Origin: DASSQJ01 sp963773655
GTDB lineage: Bacteria > Actinomycetota > Actinomycetes > Actinomycetales > Dermatophilaceae
DNA: 64,000 bases
Assembly: GCA_963773655.1 (NCBI GenBank)
Contig: CAVZBX010000008.1
Location: 1-64,000 of the forward strand
Direction of reading: 5' to 3'
The notes under the pieces: model-generated
What the model was told of the DNA's origin: nothing
The model's input: only the letters and a program-made list of their open reading frames with translations
Database searches by the model: none
Shown here: positions 45,638 through 56,176 of the stretch, in pieces
Layout: each line of letters opens with the position of its first letter
Numbering within the stretch: the stretch's first letter is position 1
Program-made: the position numbers and the translations under genes

Positions 45638-46672
45638 ATGTCGCATCCACCGAGCGGCCAGACGACACTCGTCGACGTGGCCCGCCGCGCCGGCGTCTCG
45701 CTCGCGACGGCTTCGCGGGCCATGAATGCCAGCTACGGCGTGTCGCCGGCGACCCGGGAGCGGGTGCTGGCCGCCGCCGAGGAGCTCGCCTACGTGGTCT
45801 CCCCGGAGGCGTCCCGGCTGGCGGGTGGCCGGACCGGACGGGTCGGGCTGGTCGTCCCGCACATCGACCGGTGGTTCTTCGGCAGCCTGGTCGCCGGGGC
45901 CGAGTCGGCGCTCGACGATGCCGGCCTCGACGTCCTGCTGTTCCACGTCGGGGACGCGGACGACCGGCGTGACTTCTTCCAGCGCCTTCCCGCCCGCCGC
46001 AAGATCGACGGTCTGGTCGTCGTCGGCTTCCCCGTGCTCGCTCCGGAGCGCGAGCGGCTCGAGCTGCTCGGTGTCTCGATCGTCTCGGCCGGTGGGCAGC
46101 AGGAGGCCTACCCGTACGCGTGCATCGACGACTACGAGGCGGGCACCACGGCAGTCACCCACCTGGTCAACCTGGGCCACCGCCGCATCGCCATGATCGA
46201 GGCCGTCGACCCCGACCAACCCGGCTGGCCCGCCCTCCCCCCGCGCAGCGCCGCCTACCACGACGTGCTCGACGGTGCCGGCCTCCGCCCCGAGCCGGGC
46301 CTGGTGGCCACGGTTCCGTGGGGCGGCGAGGCCGGAGCCGACGCCATGGCGCAGCTCCTGAGCCGCCCGGAGCCACCCACCGCCGTCTACGCGCACTCGG
46401 ACGAGATCGCCGTCGGCGCCATCCGGACCGCTCGCAGGGCCGGGCTCGACGTGCCCACGGACATCTCCGTCGTCGGGATCGACGACCACCCCGTCGCCGC
46501 CCTGACCGACCTGACCACCGTGGCACAGCCGGTCCGTGCGATCGGTGAGCGGGCCGCGGCCACGCTCCTGCAGATGATCGACGGGGCGCTGTCTCCCACC
46601 TCGACGACCTTCCCGACACGCCTGGTGGTCCGCCGGAGCACCGCTCCCCCGGTCCGCACGGGGCAGCGCTGA
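45638..46672 (+). CDS. LacI-family transcriptional regulator
   Basis: 344 aa from ATG 45638. The HTH (TLVDVARRAGVSLATASRAM...) and hinge (LAYVVSPEASRLAGGRTGRVG) precede a periplasmic-binding-protein-like effector domain (VGLVVPHIDRWFFGSLVAGAE ... VYAHSDEIAVGAIRTARRAGL). It probably represses the divergent alpha-glucoside genes until sugar binds. The frame is open for 25 codons upstream across operator 2, so the internal ATG is preferred. Confidence 0.93.
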   Translation: MSHPPSGQTTLVDVARRAGVSLATASRAMNASYGVSPATRERVLAAAEELAYVVSPEASRLAGGRTGRVGLVVPHIDRWFFGSLVAGAESALDDAGLDVLLFHVGDADDRRDFFQRLPARRKIDGLVVVGFPVLAPERERLELLGVSIVSAGGQQEAYPYACIDDYEAGTTAVTHLVNLGHRRIAMIEAVDPDQPGWPALPPRSAAYHDVLDGAGLRPEPGLVATVPWGGEAGADAMAQLLSRPEPPTAVYAHSDEIAVGAIRTARRAGLDVPTDISVVGIDDHPVAALTDLTTVAQPVRAIGERAAATLLQMIDGALSPTSTTFPTRLVVRRSTAPPVRTGQR

Positions 46673-46802
46673 GCCGATCCACACGTGGCGGGGCTGAACC
46701 TGCCGCGTCCGGGCGGACCCGGCGCCGACCGAGGCGCCGCGGCGGACAGGCAGGTGACGCCCGGCGCCGTCGCGCCTAGGGTGGACCCAGCGAAGGGACA
46801 GC

Positions 46803-48998
46803 GTGTATATGGACGTTAGTCGTCGGGTGGGCCGCCACCGACCGCCGCCGGTCTCCGCGGCCATGGTGGGGCGCGACCGGGTCGTGCGCGACCTCGAGGA
46901 CAGCGGGGGCGCCACGGTGCTGTGCCTGCAGGCCCCCGGGGGCTACGGCAAGACCACCGCCCTGGCCCAGTGGGCCGCCGGGTCCGCGCGACCGGTGCTG
47001 TGGCTCGCGGTGCGCCCGGCCGCGGCCGACGCGCTCTGGCTCGCCCAGGCCCTGCTCGACGCGTTGAGCGACGAGGGCCTGGTGCCCGACCCGGTCGTCC
47101 TCACCGGCCTCGTCGACTCCGTCACCTGGCACCTGCACATGCTCCCGGTCGTCGAGGACGCCCTTCTCTCCGTGACCGACCCGATCACCGTCGTCGTCGA
47201 CGACGCCGGCTCCATGTCCGGGTCCGCGTGGGAGTGCCTCGTGGAGTCGATCGCCGTGTCGCTGCCGGCGGGCTCGGTCCTGGCGCTCGGCACCCGGGAC
47301 ACCGTCCCAGCGACGCTGTGGCGCCTCCACGCCCGCGGACTGGTGCGCGTCGTCGGCCCCGAAGTGCTGGCCTTCGACGTCGCCGAGGCCTGGGAACTCA
47401 TGACCCAGCTCGGGGCCCCGATGGGCCCCGGTCAGCTGGAGCGGCTCGTCGCCGAGACCCAGGGGTGGCCGGTCGCGCTCTACCTCACGGGCCGGTCACA
47501 CGCGGCGGGGAGGCCCGCGGGGCCACCCTCCGCCAGCGACGGGCTCCACGAGTACCTCCGGGCGGAGATCGTCGGGAGGCTGTCCCCGGAGGACGCCACG
47601 TTCCTGGAGCGGGTGTCGGTCCTCTCCCTCCTCGACGCACAGGGATGCGACGCCGTCACCGGCGTCCCGGGCTCCCTGGCCAGCCTGCGCAGGCTGGCCG
47701 AGGTCAACCAGCTGCTGGCCCCCCAGGACCTCGCCCGGGAGGAGTTCCGGATGCATCCGCTCCTCGCGTCCTTCCTCACCGACGCGCTGCGCGAGCGGGA
47801 TCCGCAGGCCTGGCGGGACGCCCACGCTGCGGCCGGCCGGGTGGAGGAGCACCGAGGAGACCTGGACAGCGCGGTGCACCACGCGAAGCTGTCGTCCGAC
47901 GACGACCGCCTGAGCTCACTGGTGTGGGCGCACACCGGTGAGCAGTTCGGGTACGGGCGGTGGGCGGTCGTCCAGCGCTGGCTCGGCGGGCTGGAGGATG
48001 CCCGCCTGCGCGACCACTGCGGGCTCGCCCTGAGCGCGGGCTGGGTGGCCCTGATGTCCGGGGACGGGACCAACACGACCCGGTTCGCCCTCGAGGCCGC
48101 TCGGTCCACCTCGGCCCGGGAACCGGGCTTCGCGCCCGAGGTCGGCCTCCTGGAGGCGACGATCGGTGCCGGAGGCCTGGAGCGCATCGAGGGCTGGACC
48201 CGGTCGTACATCCGGTCCCGCCCCGGTGACGACAGGTGGCAGTCCCTCGCCCACTTCCTCCTCGGGGTGTCGCTCGTCCTGCGCGACCGCATCGACGAGG
48301 GCGTCGAGGTGCTCACCGAGGGCTACCGCCGGGGCGGGGCGCTCGACGTGCCGCTCGTGCGCGCCCACTGCCTGGCCGGCCTGGCCGATGCCGCCCTGGC
48401 CCGGGACGACCCACAGCGGGCGCTGTCGCACATCCGCGAGCTGCGCGCCCTCGCGTCGACCCACCACCTCGACGTCGCGGTCACGGCGGCCCCGCTGTTC
48501 ACGACCTCCGCGCTCGGCTACGTCCTCGAGGGCCGCTACGCCGACGCCCGCCGCGAGTCGGTGCGGGCCCTGCGGCTCACCGCGCTCATGCACGACATCG
48601 CCCCGTGGCACGCGGTCCAGGGGCGCCTGGCCCTGGCCCGGGTCAACCTCGTCCTCGGCGACCCGGCGCGCGCGCGGGTGCTCCTCGAGGAGGCCGGGGA
48701 CGTCCGCGGACCCGCCACCGCGTCACCCCTCCTGGACCGGATGTACACGGAGGTCCAGGCCGAGCTGGCGCAGGTCACCACGACCCTCGACGGCACCTCG
48801 TCGCTCACCACGGCGGAGGTCCGGGTGCTGCAGTACCTGCCGACCCACCTCTCCTTCCCGCAGATCGCCGAGGAGCTGGTCGTCTCCCGCCACACCGTCA
48901 AGACCCAGGCCATGTCGGCCTACCGGAAGCTGGGCGTGCACACCCGCACCGAGGCGATCGAGCGGGCCCGCCGGGCGGGACTCCTGCCGCGGGCCTGA
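46803..48998 (+). CDS. MalT/LAL-like ATPase with C-terminal LuxR HTH
   Basis: 731 aa from GTG 46803 (SD AAGGGA; ATG 46809 is an alternative). An N-terminal STAND-type NTPase with Walker A APGGYGKTTAL (about 45-54) and a Walker B-like PITVVVDDAGS; a winged-helix/TPR-like middle; and a LuxR HTH (LTTAEVRVLQYLPTHLSFPQIAEELVVSRHTVKTQ..., about 660-725). Such proteins bind an inducer and ATP, oligomerise and activate transcription. No target is obvious; neighbours are lacI upstream and clcA-like downstream (convergent). Confidence 0.88.
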   Translation: MYMDVSRRVGRHRPPPVSAAMVGRDRVVRDLEDSGGATVLCLQAPGGYGKTTALAQWAAGSARPVLWLAVRPAAADALWLAQALLDALSDEGLVPDPVVLTGLVDSVTWHLHMLPVVEDALLSVTDPITVVVDDAGSMSGSAWECLVESIAVSLPAGSVLALGTRDTVPATLWRLHARGLVRVVGPEVLAFDVAEAWELMTQLGAPMGPGQLERLVAETQGWPVALYLTGRSHAAGRPAGPPSASDGLHEYLRAEIVGRLSPEDATFLERVSVLSLLDAQGCDAVTGVPGSLASLRRLAEVNQLLAPQDLAREEFRMHPLLASFLTDALRERDPQAWRDAHAAAGRVEEHRGDLDSAVHHAKLSSDDDRLSSLVWAHTGEQFGYGRWAVVQRWLGGLEDARLRDHCGLALSAGWVALMSGDGTNTTRFALEAARSTSAREPGFAPEVGLLEATIGAGGLERIEGWTRSYIRSRPGDDRWQSLAHFLLGVSLVLRDRIDEGVEVLTEGYRRGGALDVPLVRAHCLAGLADAALARDDPQRALSHIRELRALASTHHLDVAVTAAPLFTTSALGYVLEGRYADARRESVRALRLTALMHDIAPWHAVQGRLALARVNLVLGDPARARVLLEEAGDVRGPATASPLLDRMYTEVQAELAQVTTTLDGTSSLTTAEVRVLQYLPTHLSFPQIAEELVVSRHTVKTQAMSAYRKLGVHTRTEAIERARRAGLLPRA

Positions 48999-49022
48999 GC
49001 CGGGCGGTCGGGGTCGTGGGGG

Positions 49023-50381
49023 TCACGCGGTGGACGCCGCACCGGCGGCCTCCGGGTCCCGGCCGCGGCGCGCCAGCACCGCCGTGGTGACGAAGGCCAC
49101 GACCGAGGCGACCAGGGCGAGCGAAGTCGCCTCCACGGCCGTGCTGCCGCCCAGCACCACGGCGAGGAGGACGGCACTGAGGGGCAGGCGGAGCATCGCG
49201 GAGACGGCCGCCGCCATCCCGGCCACCACGCCGGCGGTGGGAGAGACCGCCGGCACCAGCGTCGAGAGCAGGATGCCGGCGGTCACCCCGAGGAACAGCG
49301 CCGGGAAGACCGGACCGCCGCGGAACAGGCTGCCCAGCGACACCGTGTAGGCGAGCCCCTTGAGCACCAGCAGCGCCACGAGGGTCGCCGCCCCCCACGA
49401 GGCGCCGCTCGCGGCGACCGTCGCCGCGCTCGTCTCCCCCGAGAACAAGGCCAGGTCCGGCGGCTGCCCCGTGGCCGCCGCGAAGACCACGGCGGCGGCG
49501 CCGACGAGCAGCCCCGCCGCCGGTGCGGCCACGACCGGGTGCCGGACCGTGACCGTGTGGAACGCCGTCGCCGTACGCCGCACCGCAGCGAGCGCCGCGG
49601 CCAGCACGACACCGAGGAGGACGGCCCAGAGGAGGTCGCCCGGCCGGACCGTCGGGTAGTCGGGGAGCTGGAGCACCGGGAACGCGGAGACGTCCAGGCC
49701 GGACCACGAGAGCAGGCCCGAGATGAGCAGGTAGCCGCTGGCCGCCGCGAGCATCCCGGGGAGCACGACGGCGGCGAGCGGTACGCCCGACGCACCCATC
49801 CCGACGGCCTCGACCACGAGCAGGGCGGCGGGCAGGGGGTTCTCGAACAACGCCGAGATCGAGGCGAACAGACCGGCGGCAGCCGCCATCGGGACCACCC
49901 GGCCGTCGAGGCGGGCCAGGCGGGCGAACCACAGCCCCAGGGCACTGCCCAACGCCACCAGGGGTGCCTCCGGCCCGAGCACGGCACCGAACGACAGGCT
50001 GGCCAGCGCCGCGAGCACGACGCCGGGGATGGCCCGCGGCTGGACGGGCTCCGCGCTGAAGCCGGCGATCGGCTCGTGGCCGCCGCGCCCCGGCAGCCTG
50101 AGCACCGCGAGCCCGCAGAGCGCCCCGCCCACGGTCGGCAGCAGCAGCACCCACCACCAGTCGCTGCCCGAGAAGCCGAGCACGCCGGGCAGGGTGCTCC
50201 ACAGCCAGGTCTGCAGGCCACGGGACGCGGCGAGGAAGGCGAAGGCCGCGGCCGCGACCGGGAGCCCCACGCCGAGTGCGACGAGGAGGCTGCGGAGCAG
50301 CACGGCGGGCGGGGGCGGCGGGGCGGGGGCAGGCGCGACGGCGCCGGTCGGCGCGCTGCCGTCATCGCTCTCAGGGGGCAT
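49023..50381 (-). CDS. ClC-family chloride channel / Cl-:H+ antiporter
   Basis: 452 aa from ATG 50381, preferred over GTG 50399 because GGAGGA lies about 10 nt upstream of the ATG. Polytopic; ClC filter regions are visible as SFGAVLGPEAPLVALGSALG (equivalent of GREGPxVQ, gating Glu retained), PLPAALLVVEAVG and LFRGGPVFPALFLG (equivalent of GxFxP). Divergent from glutamate decarboxylase. In E. coli ClC antiporters act as an electrical shunt during glutamate-dependent acid resistance, which fits this pairing. Confidence 0.9.
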   Translation of the reverse strand: MPPESDDGSAPTGAVAPAPAPPPPPAVLLRSLLVALGVGLPVAAAAFAFLAASRGLQTWLWSTLPGVLGFSGSDWWWVLLLPTVGGALCGLAVLRLPGRGGHEPIAGFSAEPVQPRAIPGVVLAALASLSFGAVLGPEAPLVALGSALGLWFARLARLDGRVVPMAAAAGLFASISALFENPLPAALLVVEAVGMGASGVPLAAVVLPGMLAAASGYLLISGLLSWSGLDVSAFPVLQLPDYPTVRPGDLLWAVLLGVVLAAALAAVRRTATAFHTVTVRHPVVAAPAAGLLVGAAAVVFAAATGQPPDLALFSGETSAATVAASGASWGAATLVALLVLKGLAYTVSLGSLFRGGPVFPALFLGVTAGILLSTLVPAVSPTAGVVAGMAAAVSAMLRLPLSAVLLAVVLGGSTAVEATSLALVASVVAFVTTAVLARRGRDPEAAGAASTA

Positions 50382-50490
50382 GAACACGGTCCTCCACACA
50401 GGTGAGGACCATCATCGCCACCGGCCCTGAGTCGCCCTTCACCCCGGCGGGATGATGTGCCGCGGCTCCGAAGTGGCCACCGTGGCCACC

Positions 50491-51879
<1,389 letters not shown>

Positions 51880-51883
<4 letters not shown>

Positions 51884-52671
51884 CCGACACCCCCACCCAG
51901 CTGCCCGTCGAGGTCCCGGGCGAGGCCTTCGACGTCACCCGCTCGGGTCCGCGGCCGTTCGTCACGGCCGTGGCGTACGCCCTCCCCGACGGCCGGCGGG
52001 TGCACTGGCGGGCCCGCGCCCACCGCAAACGCCTCGGCCGTGGGCGCGGGCTCACCTGGGTGATCGGGGTTCTCTTCGCGATCGGTTCGACGTGCTTCGT
52101 GCTGGGGCCGCTGCCCGTCTACGCGTCCGCGGTGGGCGCGCACGCGACGGCCATGACCTTCTTCGTGGGGTCGCTCTTCTTCACCACCGCGGCGTACCTG
52201 TCCTACCTCCAGGTGGTCCGGGACCGCGGCCACCGGTGGTTCGCCTGGGAGCCGCACGACATGGGGTTCTGGGCCGCGCTGGTCCAGCTCGTCGGCACGC
52301 TGTACTTCAACGTCACCACCTTCGCGGCGTTCCTCGACGTGCCGCCGGACCTGGTCAACCGGGTGGTCTGGCGCCCTGACGCGATCGGCTCGGTCTGCTT
52401 CCTCGTCGCCTCGGCGATCGCGTTCGCCGAGGCCGGCCACCGGTGGTGGTCCTGGCGCCCCGGTGAACGCGACTGGCACATCACGGCGCTCAACCTCTGG
52501 GGGTCGGTCTTCTTCGGGTTCTCCGCCGTCGGCGCCTGGGTCCAGCCCGGTGGGGACGCGCTGAACGCCGCCTGGGCCAACGGCGGCACCGTCCTCGGCG
52601 CCGTGTGCTTCCTCGTGGCCGCCCTGCTCATGCTGCCCGAGGGACGCTCCGATATGCACCCATCGGGGTGA
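51880..52671 (+). CDS. Multi-pass membrane protein, possibly YrhK-like
   Basis: 263 aa if translation starts at TTG 51880, overlapping the gad stop as TTGA. About 60 soluble residues precede six hydrophobic segments arranged in pairs with recurring G-S/T-x-x-F motifs: VIGVLFAIGSTCFVLGPLP, FFVGSLFFTTAAYLSYLQVV, LVQLVGTLYFNVTTFAAFL, DAIGSVCFLVASAIAFAEAG, NLWGSVFFGFSAVGAWV and VLGAVCFLVAALLML. The family resembles YrhK-type proteins by memory only. Coupling to gad suggests a function in the same stress response. Confidence 0.75.
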
Positions 52672-52734
52672 CGCCCCGAGCGGCGCACGAGCGCACGCTG
52701 AGGTCACCGAGGTGTCCGGCAACCGGGAGGCGAC

Positions 52735-53192
52735 ATGGGCCAGGCGACGCCCGAGTTCGACGAGATGGGCCCGGTCGACTACCTCGTCGTCGAGTTCCCC
52801 GTCGGGCACACCAGCTTCAGCGGGGAGATGGCCGCGGAGCTGACCCGGCTCTCCGACGAGGGCACCATCCGCGATCCTCGACCTGCTCATCCTGCAGAAG
52901 GCGGAGGACGGCGCGGTGGAGGGCTTCGAGGTCTGTGACCTCGACATGGGCCTGATGCGAGGAGCTCGAGACCGAGATCGCCGAGATCCTCGCCGCCGAG
53001 GACGTGGAGCACCTCGGCGCGGCGATGGAGCCGGGGAGCGTCGCCGGGGTCGTCGTCTGGGAGAACCTGTGGGCGGCGCCGTTCGCGTCCTTGGCGCGGC
53101 GCGCCGGCGGCCAGCTCATCGCCTCCGGCCGGATCCCGCTCCAGGCCATCGCCGCCTCGCTGGAGGCGGAACCGGACCAGGAGGTGGAGTGA
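52735..53192 (+). CDS. DUF6325-like protein, copy A (two frameshifts)
   Basis: Start ATG 52735 (SD GGGAGG). MGPVDYLVVEFP, then after an extra G near 52872 ILDLLILQKAEDGAVEGFEV, then after an extra A near 52958 ELETEIAEILAAEDVEHLGAAMEPGSVAGVVVWENLWAAPFASLARRAGGQLIASGRIP. With both bases removed it is 151 aa, identical in length to the intact copy on the other strand (53788-54243). Cytoplasmic, no signal or membrane segment. Function unknown. Confidence 0.75.
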
Positions 53193-53193
53193 G

Positions 53194-53346
53194 ATGCCGC
53201 TGCGAGCAGCTCGGGCCGCGAGGCGCGGTGTCGTGGGTGCGCCCGTCGCCCGCACGGCGGCCACCGTGGGGACCGCCGCGGTCGTCGCCCACGGTGTGAG
53301 CCGGCGACAGGACCGCCGCGGGGACCGGAGGGGCCGGAGGTTCTGA
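53194..53346 (+). CDS. Small basic protein with VARTA...VSRRQ motif (50 aa)
   Basis: ATG 53194 lies 1 nt after the DUF6325 copy A stop; the protein is 50 aa. Its middle, GAPVARTAATVGTAAVVAHGVSRRQ, aligns with residues 7-28 of the SHOCT protein at 53443-53754 (GVARTAVVAGTATAVSNRVSRRQ), including an Ala/Val/Thr-rich stretch that could be a short membrane or amphipathic helix. It lacks the SHOCT tail and ends in an Arg/Asp/Gly-rich stretch. A hairpin follows. Confidence 0.65.
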   Translation: MPLRAARAARRGVVGAPVARTAATVGTAAVVAHGVSRRQDRRGDRRGRRF

Positions 53347-53377
53347 TCCGGAGCGTCCGCACCGCGCCCGGCGCGCC

Positions 53378-53416
53378 GGAGGGGCCGGCCCGGGTGCGAC
53401 CCGGGCCGGCCCCTCC
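53378..53416. terminator. Bidirectional hairpin between the two inverted DUF6325 modules
   Basis: A perfect 18-bp stem (53378-53395 with 53399-53416) with loop GCG, in the 96 bp between convergent genes. It can serve as terminator on both strands. Confidence 0.85.
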
Positions 53417-53442
53417 ACGCTGCTCACCGCACGGGGACGGCC

Positions 53443-53754
53443 TCAGCCGGCGAGGATCTTGGCCTTCTGCTGGGCGAACTCGGCCTCGGTCAGGACGCCG
53501 GAGTCGCGGAGCTGGCCGAGCTTCTCGAGCTTGGCGAACATGTCGTCCTCGGGGTCGGCCGCGGGGGCAGGTGCGGGCGGCGCCTGCTCGTACTGCGGGG
53601 GTGGGGGCTCCTCGTAGTACTGCGGCGGGGCCTGCTGGGCCGGCGCCTGGTCGGACCACCGGTTGGCCTGCCGGCGGGAGACCCGGTTCGACACGGCGGT
53701 GGCGGTGCCGGCCACGACGGCCGTGCGGGCCACTCCTCGGATGAGTCCTGGCAT
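53443..53754 (-). CDS. SHOCT-domain small protein with VARTA...VSRRQ N-terminus
   Basis: 103 aa, ATG 53754 (SD AGGAGA). An N-terminal MPGLIRGVARTAVVAGTATAVSNRVSRRQ segment is followed by a Gln/Pro/Tyr-rich linker and a C-terminal SHOCT domain (DDMFAKLEKLGQLRDSGVLTEAEFAQQKAKILAG), a short oligomerisation module. It lies 33 bp downstream of DUF6325 copy B. The arrangement DUF6325-small protein is the same as in the plus-strand module. Confidence 0.9.
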   Translation of the reverse strand: MPGLIRGVARTAVVAGTATAVSNRVSRRQANRWSDQAPAQQAPPQYYEEPPPPQYEQAPPAPAPAADPEDDMFAKLEKLGQLRDSGVLTEAEFAQQKAKILAG

Positions 53755-53787
53755 GTCATCTCTCCTTCGGTGAAAGGTGCGTCGCGG

Positions 53788-54243
53788 TCACTCGTCGTCC
53801 TCGGCGTCCAACGAGGCGAGGAAGGCGTTGACGGGGATGCGGCCGAAGGCGACGAGCTCGCCACCGCTGCGGCGCATCGCCGCGGCGAACGGTGCCGCCC
53901 ACGAGTTCTCGAAGACGAGCACCCCGGCCGAGCAGCCCGGCTCGATGGCGTTGGCCGCCTCCGCGAGGTCGTCGTCCCCGAGCAGCCCCGAGCTGGCGCC
54001 CTCGAAGGCGGTCAGCTCGACGCCGTCGCCGAAGTCCTCCAGGCTGATCCCGGCAACCGACCCGTCCTCGTCCTTGCGGATGAACGCGAGGTCGAGGATG
54101 CGGATGACGCCGCGGTCGACGAGGTCGACGAGGATCGGCCAGCCCTCCCCCGTCATCCGGTTGCCGGGGAACTCGATGACGAGGTAGTCGATCGGCCCCA
54201 TCAGCAGGTCGTCGCTCTCCCGTGCCGTCTCGATGTCGGTCAT
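53788..54243 (-). CDS. DUF6325-like protein, copy B
   Basis: 151 aa, ATG 54243. MGPIDYLVIEFPGNRMTG, RGVIRILDLAFIRKDEDGSVAGISLEDFGD, and AANAIEPGCSAGVLVFENSWAAPFAAAMRRSGGELVAFGRIPVNAFLASL match copy A along the full length. Intact reading frame. Several Gly/Asp positions and the VxENxWAAPFA motif are shared, so this motif is probably central to function, which is unknown. Confidence 0.88.
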   Translation of the reverse strand: MTDIETARESDDLLMGPIDYLVIEFPGNRMTGEGWPILVDLVDRGVIRILDLAFIRKDEDGSVAGISLEDFGDGVELTAFEGASSGLLGDDDLAEAANAIEPGCSAGVLVFENSWAAPFAAAMRRSGGELVAFGRIPVNAFLASLDAEDDE

Positions 54244-54487
54244 CTCGGCTCCCGTCTGCACGTGTGGACGTCCATTCTCCACAACCTCCTGTGGTCGTCG
54301 TGGGCATGCGCGGTCGGCCCACGCTGTCGGCCCATCGTGGCACCCGGCGGAGGACGGCACATCACCCCAGCGGAATGAGAAGGCGCGGATTCACCTCGGA
54401 GGGATGAGGCGTGCGCGGGCGCGGTGGGTGACCGTGGGGGAGGTCGTCGCTTCCCCGACGACGCGGCAGCATGGGAAGGAGACCGCC

Positions 54488-55018
54488 ATGGGCTCTGGGG
54501 ACCGACGCGGAGCAGACCGTGAGGGCGGGGGCGGTGACGCCGGCCACCCCGAGGTCTTCCGGATGCGCGCCAACCTCTTCGACGTCCGCAACGACTACTG
54601 GGTCGAGACGACGGCCGGTCGCACCATGTTCCAGGTCGACGGCAGGGCGGTGCGGGTCGGGGGCACCCTGACGGTCCGGGACGCCGGCGGCGTGGTCGTG
54701 GCTACGATGCAGGAGCGGGCCGCGCGGTCCCACGACACGATGCGGATCGAGCGTCCCGGCCGGCCGGCGGCCAAGATCACCATTTCGGGCGTCGCGCCCG
54801 GCAGTCGCTGCGTCGTCGAGGGCGACGACGTGGGCACGATGGAGGTCCACGGGGACCTCGTCGACCACGAGTACACGTTCGAGCGCGACGGCCGGACGGT
54901 CGCCGAGGTGTCGAAGCGCTGGATGACGGTGCCCGGCACCTTCGGGGTCAGGGTCGAGCCCGGGACCGACACCGTCCTGGTCCTCGCCGCCACCGCCGCC
55001 ATCGACGACATGGACTGA
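54488..55018 (+). CDS. LURP-one-related (tubby-like fold) protein
   Basis: 176 aa from ATG 54488 (SD GGAAGGAG). FRMRANLFDVRNDYWVETTAG, FQVDGRAVRVGGTLTVRDAGGVVVATMQER, TMRIERPG and HEYTFERDGRTVAEVSKRWMTVPGTFGVRV are the strands of the LURP-one-related domain. Bacterial members are cytosolic and may bind membranes or phospholipids; function unclear. Divergent from DUF6325 copy B (244-bp gap), convergent with the GT4 gene. Confidence 0.85.
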   Translation: MGSGDRRGADREGGGGDAGHPEVFRMRANLFDVRNDYWVETTAGRTMFQVDGRAVRVGGTLTVRDAGGVVVATMQERAARSHDTMRIERPGRPAAKITISGVAPGSRCVVEGDDVGTMEVHGDLVDHEYTFERDGRTVAEVSKRWMTVPGTFGVRVEPGTDTVLVLAATAAIDDMD

Positions 55019-55029
55019 GCGCCGGGCGC

Positions 55030-56046
55030 CTACCTCCCGAGCAGCTGCTCGAAGAGGTCGAGGTGGTCTCGCACCATCCGGTCCGCGGAGAACCGGCCCT
55101 CGACCGCCCTCCGGCACGCCGCGCGGTCCAGCTCGTCGATCCGCCCCAGCGACGCGGCGAGGTCCTCGACCCGGTCGTGGACGAACCCGGTGACGCCGTG
55201 GTCGACGATCTCCGAGGCCGCCCCCGAACAGAGCGTGAGCACCGGGGTCCCGCAGGCGAGGGCCTCGATCATGACCAGCCCGAACGGCTCGGGCCAGAGG
55301 ATGGGGTTCAGCAGCGCGCGTGCCGAACCGAGGAGCTTCTGCTTCTCCTCCATGCCGACCTCGCCGACGTACTCGACCTGGGCGCCGAGCAGGGGTTTGA
55401 CGTGCTCGGTGAAGTACTCGACCTCCTCGCGCTCCCGCATCTTGGCCGCCATGACGAGGGGCACGCCGGTCAGGTGGGCGATGAGGGCCGCCTCGCGGGC
55501 GCCCTTGTCGGGGGAGAACCGGCCCAGGAAGAGCAGGTAGTCCCCGTCACCCTGCCCCACGGTCCACTCCTGCGGGCGCAGCCCGTGGTGGATCACCGCC
55601 GAGACCGGCACCCCGCATGCCCGCGAGGCCTGGTCGTGGGAGATCGCGACGACGGCCGCATGCCGGGAGGAGCTCGCGAAGATGTCGAGGATCTCCTCGG
55701 TGAAGGGGCCGTGGTTGGTCGTGACGACCTGACCCGTCGTCCGCGTCGAGGACACCATCGGACCCAGGACCGTGTGGTCGTGGATGATGTCGAAGTCCGC
55801 GACCTCGTCGTAGGCGTGCAGCAGGTGGTGCAGCTCCACGTAGGACTGCCCGATGTACTCGGGCACCGCCCGCTCACGGACCGACGCCCGGGGCACCGCG
55901 CACGTGCTGTCGCCCGTGGTGAACAGGAGCACGTCGTGGCCGGCGTCCCGGAACCCGGTGGCGAGCCGGTCGATCACCCCTTCGGTCCCGCCGTACGCCG
56001 GTGGCGGCACGGGCAGCCACGGGCCTGCAACCAGGGCGATCCGCAT
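55030..56046 (-). CDS. GT4-family glycosyltransferase
   Basis: 338 aa, ATG 56046 (SD AAGGGGG). N-terminal Rossmann domain MRIALVAGPWLPVPPPAYGGTEGVIDRLATG; C-terminal nucleotide-sugar domain with LLFLGRFSPDKGAREAALIA, and ALLNPILWPEPFGLVMIEALACGTPVLT containing the E-x7-E signature. Retaining transferase, donor and acceptor unknown. No membrane segment. Divergent (130 bp) from the GH65 fusion, which suggests common carbohydrate metabolism. Confidence 0.92.
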   Translation of the reverse strand: MRIALVAGPWLPVPPPAYGGTEGVIDRLATGFRDAGHDVLLFTTGDSTCAVPRASVRERAVPEYIGQSYVELHHLLHAYDEVADFDIIHDHTVLGPMVSSTRTTGQVVTTNHGPFTEEILDIFASSSRHAAVVAISHDQASRACGVPVSAVIHHGLRPQEWTVGQGDGDYLLFLGRFSPDKGAREAALIAHLTGVPLVMAAKMREREEVEYFTEHVKPLLGAQVEYVGEVGMEEKQKLLGSARALLNPILWPEPFGLVMIEALACGTPVLTLCSGAASEIVDHGVTGFVHDRVEDLAASLGRIDELDRAACRRAVEGRFSADRMVRDHLDLFEQLLGR

Positions 56047-56176
56047 GGTCGACCCCCTTCCCCGCTCCCCGTGCACACGCGTGTCCCGGGGGTCACAATG
56101 TTCCACCGACGCTCTTACCCCCGCGCGGGCCGCGCCACGCGGCCGGTCCCCCATCGATCCCCCGAGGAACCCGCCC

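Noticed and set aside
46720..46739. 7-bp hairpin after lacI
   Set aside because: Stem too short and loop of six in 70 percent GC DNA; chance pairing is likely.
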